Shown one piece after another: positions 1-26,833 of a stretch of DNA of 32,500 nucleotides (the first letter of the stretch is position 1; each line of letters begins with the position of its first letter). The translations under genes were made by a program, and so were the position numbers. The notes under the pieces were generated by a model. That model saw only the letters and a list, made by a program, of their open reading frames with translations, searched no databases and had not been told where the DNA came from. This DNA comes from Halisarca cf. caerulea (Eukaryota > Porifera > Demospongiae > Chondrillida > Halisarcidae), in contig CAUJGJ010000179.1 in the NCBI GenBank assembly GCA_963170055.1, positions 1,592,101 to 1,624,600 on the forward strand, given 5' to 3'.

Positions 1-91
1 TTGTGAGTTCCTCCAGTGCATTCTGTCACTATGTATTTTTGATGTCTAGTGAGTGAAGTGTTTGTCATGGTGTATGTGCGTCTGTCTGTAG

Positions 92-145
92 TGCATCAGC
101 TGTAGCCAGCAACATTATGGCTAAATATGGCTGGAAGGCTGGTCA

Positions 146-215
<70 letters not shown>

Positions 216-248
216 GTGTGTGTGCATGTGTGTGTGTGTGTGTATGTG

Positions 249-292
<44 letters not shown>

Positions 293-3200
293 TATGTGTG
301 CGTGCATGCATGCACTTACATGTGTACATGCTATATATCAAGTGTTGTTTTACTGTACGTACATATATGGTCCATGTACATATCTACTGTACTTCACCAC
401 ATACCTTTGTACAGTATTATTGGCATCTGTACTGTACATGTACTTGTGAATGTATGTCATTCTCTTATCCCATTCCAGGACTGGGAAAGACAGAGCAAGG
501 GCTGAAAACTGCTCTATCTGTGGAGAAGACAAGTCTGAGAGGTGGAAAGATAGTGAACAAAGGTAGGACTTGGGACCAGTTGTGTTGGTCTCACTGGCCA
601 TACTGTATAGTGTATTACTGACTGCACAGTGTAAGGTCTTGCTGACCATACTGTGCAGGGTCTTGCTGATCACACTGTCTAGGGTCTTGCTGACCATACT
701 GTACAGGGTCTTGTGGACCACACTGTCTTGGGTCTTGCTCACCATACTGTGTGGGGTCTTGCTGACTGTACCATGTTGGATATTTTTGACCATACATCAT
801 CAGGACCTTAGTTAGAAATTTCCTGAGGGAGGGAGGGGTGTGCGTGTGTGGAATCAAGGTTGAGGGGGAATTCACATATCTGCATGTATAGACACACAGT
901 GTACCACAATTTCAGGGGGTTGGGGGTTCTATTAAGGAGTGATAGCACATCCCCACCCCGCCCCTGAGCGAAGCTGCCATGATTGTGTACTCTGATCTAT
1001 TTTGTGTAGACTCAGCAGAGTTGATGCTCCCCCCACCCCCTCCAGGTGGGGCCGAGGAGACAAATCGTCCTAAGGGACCAGCTATTCCAGCTGTCACGAC
1101 TCGTGTTGTTCTATTAAAAGTGAGTTTGAATGTTTACGAATATGTAGGCATGTAAGATTATGTAGATACATGTATGAAGACATGTACGTGTAGGTACATG
1201 TATGAAGACATGTACGTGTAGGTACATGTATGAACACATGCATGTGTAGGTACATGTATGAAGACATGTACGTGTAGGTACATGTATGAAGACATGCACG
1301 TGTAGGTACATGTATGAAGACATGCACGTGTAGGTACATGTATGAACACATGCACGTGTAGGTACATGCATATGTTGGTCAGTGGAACCTTGTTGAGACA
1401 AGCATTCGTGGACTCATAATATTCCTTAGTTCTCATTATCAGATGTTTTTCTTATAGTATGATACCGTATGACGGGTAAGTTTTGCGGATGAAAACTTTC
1501 GCAAATTTCGTGCAAGGGTTGGCATTTGTGAAACTTTTGCTTTATGAAAATCTCTGGAATTGTTTGCACACAATATAAGGCTGCCAAATTTCCTTATACA
1601 CATGACAGCCTCTGATCGTGGACTGAACAACATAAACTGCAACTTCCTCAGTAGTCATCTTTTCTGACGATCACGAAGAGCTCGAGTGACTATCGCGGAA
1701 ATGACTCGATAAGTGTCTAGGGCATTTATAAAGCTGTTTTAGCAGTCATGGATTTGCGAAAGTTTTAGTCACGAAATTAGCGAAATAGCATGATTTGCTA
1801 AGTTTTGCCCTACGAAACCTTCCCACAGTACAGTACTACATGTTCTCTACTACAGCAGACCAAGCAGGGCTCAGAGAATATTTTGTAGTTCACTGAAGTA
1901 CAGTGTGTCACTCCAACGTCTCTTCCTTCTTTCCTCTGTAGAACATGGTGGGCCCGGGTGAGGTGGACGACGAGCTGCAACCAGAGGTGCAGGAGGAGTG
2001 TGGGAAATACGGAGAAGTTTCAAAGTGTCTCATATTTGAGGTACGTACTGTACTGTATGTATTTGCCCTTTTGTGTGTGTTTGTATAAACACTTACATAC
2101 ATGCTTATGTTTAGCTGTTGCGTGTACATGCATACACCCGTACATCCCTGTGGAGGATACCACCTTACAGGCAGCTTATGGAACCCCACACTATCACTTT
2201 GCCCAAACTGCATGTACCAGTGTTTTGTATGCGATGATATCTTGGCATTGGGGGAGGGTGCTTCTTAAAACCCCACGTCTCCTTCTCAGTTTGAAAATGT
2301 GATACTTTCAAGTACTTGTTCTCCTTCGCTAAACTTGGCTAGTGCTGCTGAGAAAATATGTACTTTGTTTATTTGCTTTTCACAAGTTCACACCATTGTG
2401 TGGCGTGCGCATGTGGTCTCTCCACCATGTGTGGCATGCGCATGTGGTTTCTCCACCATGTGCATGGAGTTCTGTGCAGCATGTACACTGTACATGAGCA
2501 GTGTGTTCATGACTGTTTGTGAATATACTCAAATTTGTATTGTACCGTATTCAATATTGGCGACTTTTTTAATTTGGCAGTTTGGCGGTCAGGATCAAAA
2601 TCGCCAAATTTCTATCACCAAATTTACATAGACCTACCTACTATGCTTTGTCCTTGCTGTGCAACTGCCAAATTTAATTCCGCCTATATTAAATTACAGC
2701 CTGATCTTGCAAAAATTGCCAAATTTGATGATCGCCAATATTACCGGATATGCGTTGTGTGTTTCCACGTGTGCACTTGAGGTAAGGATTGCTACCAATC
2801 TTATTAGTGTGTGATGTTATTTTAGTCAAGTATTGTGCAATTTGCACTACATATTGCCCAACTGCTTGTAGATTCCACACGGAGTACCAGACGAAGAAGC
2901 TGTGAGGATATTCGTAGAGTTCACAAACAACAGTTCAGCCACCAAAGGTGTGTGAGTGTTGCTGACATAAGGTGTAGTAAATATGAGCACGGACCCTGAT
3001 AATACTCGTTTTGTGAAATTTATTTCAATATACAATTGATCTGTACTGTTGCAGAATTAACGCATCAGACATGCACATACAGTACTACACCAAGTACATG
3101 CACATACAGTACTACACCAAGTACATGCACATACAGTACTACACCAAGTACATGCACACACAGTACTACACCAAGTACATGCACACACAGTACTACACCG

Positions 3201-4997
3201 AGTACATGCACATACAGTACTACACCGAGTACATGCACACACAGTACTACACCGAGTACATGCACACACAGTACTACACCGAGTACATGCACACACAGTA
3301 CTACACCGAGTACATGCACACACAGTACTACACTGAGTACTGCTGCAGATCGCCCACTCACCTCTGTATTGTGAGGTAATCCCTATGGGGATTTTCCCAT
3401 AGTATTGATCCCTACAGTGTATGCAACGTAGTTAGACATTTTTGACGAGGAATACTTGTCATCTTTTTGTAATTCAGCTCCCAACCATGGGATTTTTACT
3501 TGCATTTTTTAGTTTTATTGTTATGAAGTTTGTTATTTCTCAAGAGTACAGCCAAACCCCTCTAATCCAGACCCCTGAATTGTAGACACCCCTCTAATCC
3601 AGACCCTGAATTGCAGACACCCCTCTAATCCAGACCCTGAATTGCAGACACCCCTCTAATCCAGACCCTGAATTGCAGACACCCCTCTAATCCAGACCCC
3701 TAAATTGCAGACACCCCTCTAATCCAGACCCCTGAATTGCAGACACTTCTCTGATCCAGACCCCTGAATTGCAGACACTTCTCTGATCCAGACCCCTGAA
3801 TTGCAGACACCCCTCTAATCCAGACCCTGAATTGTGGACACCTCCTTATGTGGATACATGTCACTGGAACCAAATAACCCTCTATAATAAGCCACAGTTC
3901 ACCTTCAACCCCTGAAATGAGGACACTTCAATAATCAGGACAGTCCCTTCTGGTCCAAAGGTGTCCAGATTAGAGGGCTTCACTGTATTTGGTGTCCTTC
4001 AGAGCGTTTGTCTTAAGGTTTCTTGAGCAACCGACGTTGGTTCCTTCTTAGTGATCAGCTGATCGCTCAACCGTAAGGGTTCTCATAGGTTCGCTGACTC
4101 TCAAATATGGCTGCATTCCAGATTACCAGAAACCTTGAGATAAATTAACCAACGAAGTGTAATCCCTTTACAGTGAGTCCTAGAGGACGCCAAATTTTTA
4201 ATATTTTTGTAAAACTTTGTCAGTATTGGGGAACTGACTGATCCGCAGACCCTGGATCAAAATATGAGAAACCCGCTATCACATCAGTACATGCAGTACA
4301 TATGGACCTCTTGACAACATATTGTTAACTGTAGCATTGTCCAGTACCTGCAGTTAAAGTACCTGTACACACAGCATAGAAACAGTATTCTGTAATCAAA
4401 TACAGAGTACCTACATACAGTGTACAGTGTACAGAGTACCTACATACAGTGTACAGAGTACCTACATACAGTGTACAGTGTACAGAGTACCTACATACAG
4501 TGTACAGTGTACAGAGTACCTACATACAGTGTACAGTGTACAGAGTACCTACATACAGTGTACAGAGTACCTACATACAGTGTACAGTGTACAGAGTAGC
4601 TACATACAGTGTACAGTGTACAGAGTACCTACATACAGTGTACAGTGTACAGAGTACCTACATACAGTGTACAGTGTACAGAGTACCTACATACAGTGTA
4701 CAGTGTACAGAGTACCTACATACAGTGTACAGTGTACAGAGTACCTACATACAGTGTACAATGTACAGAGTACCTACATACAGTGTACAGTGTACAGAGT
4801 ACCTACATACAGTGTACAATGTACAGAGTACCTACATACAGTGTACAATGTGCTCTGTGGTAATTTGCTGACTTCCTTTGCCTTTGTCCTCCATCCCAGC
4901 TTATCTGGACCTCAATGGACGCTTCTTTGGTGGACGAATTGTGAGTGCTGAGTTCTACAACGAAGACCGATTTGCCAAGTTTGACTTAGGTCCATAG
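92..4997 (+). CDS. RBM17: RBM17/SPF45 splicing factor, 3' part (5' end outside window)
   Basis: Six exons join in frame: 92-147, 479-562, 1010-1119, 1942-2040, 2872-2947 and 4900-4997 (stop TAG 4995-4997), about 173 residues plus a split first codon. The first exon carries the start of a G-patch (IMAKYGWKAGQG) and the second completes it (LGKTEQGLKTALSVEKTS, then RGGKI). Exons 3-6 form the C-terminal atypical RRM, beginning TRVVLLKNMVGPGEVD and ending near LNGRFFGGR. The R-F-F tripeptide there is the Arg-X-Phe signature of U2AF-homology motifs (UHM). Known role: a nuclear alternative-splicing factor whose UHM binds ULM peptides in SF3B1, U2AF2 and SF1. All introns seen are GT-AG. Exon 3 has a second in-frame acceptor at 1046. 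The N-terminal part lies upstream; bases 1-8 look like an exon end followed by a donor. The last intron (2948-4899) is long and repeat-filled. No AATAAA is visible after the stop. Confidence 0.95.
148..300 (+). repeat. (TG)n microsatellite opening RBM17 intron
   Basis: A TG repeat with TA, CA and CG interruptions starts at the donor GT (148) of the G-patch intron. The splice donor is itself the first unit of the repeat. Confidence 0.95.
599..772 (+). repeat. 24-bp minisatellite in RBM17 intron
   Basis: About seven diverged copies of a 24-base unit, of the type accatactgtgcagggtctt followed by gctg, lie in the intron 563-1009. Confidence 0.85.
1160..1372 (+). repeat. 28-bp minisatellite in RBM17 intron
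   Basis: About seven and a half copies of a 28-base unit containing taggtacatgtatgaa, period checked between 1191 and 1219. The unit is rich in ACATGT palindromes. Confidence 0.9.
1456..1825. mobile_element. Possible short inverted-repeat (MITE-like) element in RBM17 intron
   Basis: The ends of this AT-rich stretch share inverted sequence: AAACTTTCGCAAAT on the left reappears in reverse complement near 1750-1765, and TAAGTTTTGC at about 1478 resembles GCTAAGTTTTGC at about 1797. No coding capacity. The stretch 18090-18285 in the receptor gene has a similar look (AAACTTTCG, then TTTCACG). Confidence 0.4.
2543..2750. mobile_element. MITE-like element with ~20-bp terminal inverted repeats
   Basis: The left end (taccgtattcaatattggcg) and the reverse complement of the right end (tatccggtaatattggcg) match. 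Inside, GCCAAATTT and its complement recur several times. Length about 208 bases, non-coding, inside the RBM17 intron 2041-2871. Consistent with a non-autonomous DNA transposon; the superfamily is not assigned. Confidence 0.65.
3069..3345 (+). repeat. 27-bp minisatellite in last RBM17 intron
   Basis: Ten or so very similar copies of a 27-base unit (catgcacatacagtactaca, then ccaagta). The copies differ mainly at two sites (catac/cacac, caagt/cgagt). Confidence 0.95.
3549..3985. mobile_element. Pogo/Tigger-like MITE with internal tandem array
   Basis: The ends are inverted: left cagccaaacccctctaatcc and right, reverse-complemented, cagtgaagccctctaatctg. TA flanks both sides (3547-3548 and 3986-3987), as in Tc1/mariner-pogo elements. 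From about 3585 to 3840 a unit of about 31 bases (containing cccctctaatccagaccc) is repeated about eight times, and that unit is the terminal repeat itself. No transposase is present. Confidence 0.7.
4401..4850 (+). repeat. 29/22-bp minisatellite near the last RBM17 acceptor
   Basis: Roughly 16 copies of cagagtacctacatacagtg. Units are 29 bases, or 22 where one gtgtaca heptamer is missing. The array ends about 50 bases before the acceptor at 4899. Confidence 0.95.
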
Positions 4998-5090
4998 CTA
5001 TCTGTATGTCGGCAACACAGATTATTTTATATCATTAGAAAATGTTATAAAATATGTGCATGTGTATTGTTTACAGAAATCCCCAAGAGT

Positions 5091-5145
<55 letters not shown>

Positions 5146-5746
5146 CACACACACAAATCCTTTCCCAAATCAATGTTCGTGCTATGATTTACCTCCACAC
5201 TCCTCACTATATCCCTATTTCATATGTATACATGTGGAGTATTCACAGAACCTACTAACCATTGCCAGTATGTGCATGATAGTACGTGTGTTATGAACAA
5301 TGGTTAGTAGGTTCTGTGAATACTCCACATATATACTGTACATATGAAATAGGGATATAGTGAGGAGCGTGCAGGTAACACATGTAGACGTAAGCACCAG
5401 TTGCTACATGCTCTCCATGGCGTATTCCATTGTAACTGCTCAAGCTGCAAACATGATCCAGATACTGTACATAACAAATATGTATTGTTCATACATACGC
5501 AAGCCATCATGCAAGCTAGCTGCTGAAGCAGTATATTGGTACACAGTGCCACATTGGAATGTGACACCAGACCAAAAGCTTGTGTGAGTAAAAACAACCA
5601 GTTTTAGAACACAAGCAAAAATAACCAGCCACACATTTGTATAGGTTACAGAGAATACAAGCAGCGATCAAATGCAGCATACAAGTATTGCAGGATAGAT
5701 GAAAATGAAGAATGAACATGCATGCATGGTACAAAGACACGAAGTG
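4998..5746. other. Convergent intergenic region RBM17-B9D1
   Basis: This gap lies between the RBM17 stop and the B9D1 stop. It holds a (CA)n tract at 5094-5155 and the hairpin at 5189-5378. From 5380 to 5746 I see no coding exon, no tandem repeat and no clear AATAAA on either strand. Both 3' UTRs must lie here and could overlap. Confidence 0.7.
5189..5378. repeat. Long near-perfect hairpin between convergent RBM17 and B9D1
   Basis: Left arm 5189-5264 pairs with right arm 5298-5378 across a 33-base loop. The arms read TTACCT.CAC.CTCCTCAC, then ATCCCTATTTCATATG, then GTGGAGTATTCACAGAACC, then TACTAACCATTG, with a few mismatches and one small asymmetric bulge (right arm five bases longer). It sits in the gap between two 3' ends. 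It may be a foldback element, a 3' processing structure or a small-RNA precursor; the sequence alone does not decide. Confidence 0.85.
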
Positions 5747-6042
5747 CTATGTGTCGCGTGGGAGAGGGGAAGAGGATGTGGTTTCAAATCGAGGTGTATG
5801 CCTCTTGGGGGTCTGTGTCCTGTGGTGCTGTGCAGTCAGTGATGGCGGCTCCTGAGCACCATTCCGATAGCCCAACTTCCAAAGGTCCTTTGTGACCACA
5901 TTCAAGCTAAGTTTGACCTTTCCCTCAGAGCACACACGAGTGTATTGGAATGAGAATAAGAGTAGGGTGAATGTGTACAAGGGTTGATAATGCATAAAAC
6001 ACAATAGATATGAACATACATGCATGAACCAAAACACAAGTG

Positions 6043-6113
<71 letters not shown>

Positions 6114-6713
6114 ACACATACACACACAGAAAGAGAGAAATGTTAAGAGAAGGGATAAATTAGACAGTGCCAAACCTTCTCTTCCTTCTCCTGAAGCAAC
6201 AAATGTTGGATCTACAAACTCAGGTTTAGATCCAATTATCCAACTGGGGTACAAAATGATATGGTAGAAAACACATCACATGATGTGCACACACACACAC
6301 ACACACACACACACCTTGCTAGCTTTTGCATCAATGACGACGAGTCAGGAACATACAGAGCTACTTCAGGACAATGTCTGCAATGCAAGACAAACACCAA
6401 CTGATACATACCACACAAAACAGACATGAACACTACACAACATAAGCAATAGCTGAAGCAATGTACACTGACCTTCCCGGTGTGATGGGGAGGTGTACTG
6501 CTCCATATCCCCTCACCTCGTCACGACCGAGGACATTGACTCCATACACACTGAGCACAATCTGTGGCCCTACAGCAAGCGTGGGTGAGAAGATCACGTC
6601 ACACAGACTGGTTCAAGAGATAGTGCCTAAGGAATAAAGGTGAATCTGAGTGCCAACGTAGCTGTGTATGAATAGAACATGTCATCTCATCCTCATTGAT
6701 GTAGAAGCTAGCA

Positions 6714-6776
<63 letters not shown>

Positions 6777-7824
6777 CGTGCGTGTGTGTGTGTGTGTGTG
6801 AAAGGAACATGCACAACTATGTATGCAATCATCCAGATCTACTAAGACTACTGTGGTAGTGTCTCTTCTTAGGCAGCAACAAGGAGGTCTTGGTTTATGT
6901 TTACAGGTGGGGCATGGCTGGTAATGGTGAGTGAATGTCAGGTACGATTGTCTACCACACCACTGTGCAGCCGGTCTATGGAGACCACCCAAGGGTTGCC
7001 TGAGTGTGGTCTCTGTAGGCAGGTAGTTCTTGCATGAACGTGCACCAACATCACCACAGTAGCCAATGAGTCAGCCTAGTGATGTCTCTGTAGACAGGTG
7101 GTCCTTCATACAGGTGGTTCTGTTGGACTGAAGAGAGCCAATCTTCACTCACATCCAAACGGATTGGTACTTTTGAAGGTGATGTCCACGGGAAAGTTCC
7201 AGACAAAGTTCTTGTTCTCTCCAGTCCCCCTCTTGGCTGTCTGTGTGATGCCTTGGGTCAGGCCCTGGAAGGTACAAGGTTGAGGACTTTACTGTGTACT
7301 GCAATACCCCCCTCCCCCTCTCGCACACACATTGTTGGAAAACTTCACTTCATGCTGCATAACTACGCATCATTAGCATTTGCTTTTGATAGATTTTGGA
7401 TATTTCGAATTCAATCCCCCCCCCCCTCCCCCACTCACTTCAAAACGCACTAACACACATGTAGACCACTTGAGCCCATGCAGAAAGCTGCAGCTCAGCA
7501 GCTGCAGATTTGCATTGCACCCACTTGGTCTGTAGTGCAGTGTTGTTGAGCAGTGCACACGTTGCTCACAGCTCCATAACCACATGGAGACGTAGTACTG
7601 CGGTGTCAACTCACAGATATGACCGTCCAGTCTTGCCCATAAACGAAGGAGTAGCTGCAGTACAAGTCATCATATTCCAACAGCTGACAAGATAATAGAA
7701 TGCATTTATACAAGATTCCAATATTAGCAAGCTTTCACCGAGAATTTACCTCAGCAGATTCTATTTGGCCGGATATCATTAATAAAAAGACCGACTCGTT
7801 TCGTCCGCCCTCTCCGGTAGCCAT
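5747..7824 (-). CDS. B9D1: B9D1, B9-domain ciliary transition-zone protein
   Basis: Seven exons on the minus strand: 7824-7750, 7683-7615, 7264-7153, 6569-6473, 6377-6315, 6243-6176 and about 5943-5747 (stop 5749-5747), giving about 226 residues against about 204 in human. The first exon encodes [15 protein letters not shown]; exon 2 gives [17 protein letters not shown]; exon 3 [15 protein letters not shown]; exon 4 [20 protein letters not shown]; exon 6 [17 protein letters not shown]; exon 7 [16 protein letters not shown]. These match the B9 (C2-like) domain along its length. Known role: part of the MKS/B9 complex with B9D2, MKS1 and Tectonic proteins at the ciliary transition zone, gating membrane proteins. 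Frames across exons 1-6 are consistent with GT-AG introns. The exon 6 to 7 junction is not: homology wants exon 7 to start near 5943, where the preceding bases are AT, not AG. The only phase-compatible AG upstream opens exon 7 at 6042 and would insert about 33 hydrophobic residues. The tail after KLGY is longer than in human. Confidence 0.94.
6033..6128 (-). repeat. (CA)n tract in B9D1 intron 6
   Basis: Plus-strand CA, so TG in the B9D1 transcript. It lies directly before the only in-phase AG (6044-6043) that could open an extended exon 7. Confidence 0.9.
6288..6314 (-). repeat. (CA)n tract starting at the B9D1 exon 5 donor
   Basis: Read in the gene's direction, exon 5 ends AAG and the intron starts directly as gtgtgtgtg, so the donor is the first unit of the TG tract. 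Confidence 0.9.
6652..6800 (+). pseudogene. Inverted partial copy of B9D1 exon 5 plus donor and TG tract
   Basis: On the plus strand, antisense to B9D1 and inside its intron 3, tcattgatgtagaagctagc then aagg followed by (TG)n closely matches the minus-strand end of exon 5 (tcattgatgcaaaagctagc then aagg, then TG); about three mismatches in 30. Weaker similarity extends back to about 6652 (GTAGCTGTGTATG against GTAGCTCTGTATG). The copy has an in-frame TAG, so it is a non-coding relic. Confidence 0.75.
6800..6840 (+). repeat. TG-associated dispersed repeat, copy 1
   Basis: aacatgcacaactatgtatg then caatcatccagatct, directly after a (TG)n tract; related to two copies in BRAT1 intron 7. Confidence 0.75.
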
Positions 7825-7846
7825 TTATTAATTCCTCCAGTGGAAA
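7825..7846. promoter_or_regulatory. Shared B9D1/BRAT1 head-to-head promoter region (22 bp between start codons)
   Basis: Only 22 bases separate the minus-strand ATG of B9D1 (7824-7822) from the plus-strand ATG of BRAT1 (7847). Both starts are supported by conserved or open sequence immediately downstream. A single promoter must therefore drive both genes, and any 5' UTR longer than 22 bases lies antisense over the partner's coding exon, unless upstream non-coding exons or trans-splicing shorten it. On the plus strand a pyrimidine-rich CTCCAG at 7835-7840 looks like a 3' splice site six bases before the BRAT1 ATG. No TATA box or X-box was found here. Confidence 0.7.
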
Positions 7847-13979
<6,133 letters not shown>

Positions 13980-14194
13980 TGGCATTGAAGTATTATGTGT
14001 ATATATTATACAGCACTATTATTAGTATTATAAATTAGTTATTTTCGCATTCAATGACATTCATATCATGATTCAATTAAGCATATTTTTATTCCGTCAT
14101 GGAATGTGTTATCAAAACCGATAGCATGCTTTGCGTAAGTTATTTTACGTGAGTGTTGTCGCGTCCAAGTACGGTCGAGTGAGGTGTCCCAACA
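13980..14194 (+). promoter_or_regulatory. BRAT1-receptor intergenic region
   Basis: Only 215 bases separate the BRAT1 stop from the receptor ATG. The first part is AT-rich (likely BRAT1 3' UTR, no AATAAA; ATTATAAATTAG occurs near 14026). The second part should hold the receptor promoter; the half-palindrome TTACGTGA lies at about 14145 but I cannot assign a factor. Confidence 0.4.
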
Positions 14195-26684
<12,490 letters not shown>

Positions 26685-26833
26685 AACTATTGATATTTAC
26701 ATTAATTTTTTAAATTTATATTTGATGGTGAATTTTTATGATTTTGTGTGCGCAATAATACTTGTGGTATCGTGTACGAAAACATAATATGCGGAGCAAT
26801 CGTGTTCCGCCTTCGTTGCTATGACAAACAAAA
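26685..26833 (+). promoter_or_regulatory. Receptor-IFT70 intergenic region with IFT70 promoter
   Basis: The 149-base gap opens with AT-rich sequence expected of the receptor 3' UTR; CAATAAT near 26753 is the closest thing to a polyadenylation signal. The last 20 bases contain the X-box-like site. No other motif is clear. Confidence 0.5.
26815..26828 (+). promoter_or_regulatory. X-box-like RFX binding site before IFT70
   Basis: The 14-mer gttgctatgacaaa fits the RFX X-box consensus GTHNYYATRRNAAC at 13 of 14 positions; only the final C is changed to A. It ends five bases before the IFT70 ATG at 26834. X-boxes close to the start codon are the known RFX control element of cilium genes, so a ciliary-regulon role is the natural reading. 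Binding itself is inferred. Confidence 0.65.

Noticed and set aside
152..505. Long open frames of alternating Cys-Val or His-Thr across TG/CA tracts (here and at 12022-12471, 17250-17597, 18532-19038 and elsewhere)
   Set aside because: They are simple translations of dinucleotide repeats inside introns, open in several frames at once on both strands, with no homology.
3036..3374. Thr/Ser-rich repeat open frame in the RBM17 intron
   Set aside because: The 27-bp unit keeps frame by its length alone; both strands are open and no start context or splice support exists.
4427..4951. 174-residue open frame in the 29/22-bp array
   Set aside because: A minisatellite translation that overlaps the last RBM17 exon in another frame; the exon itself is explained by RBM17.
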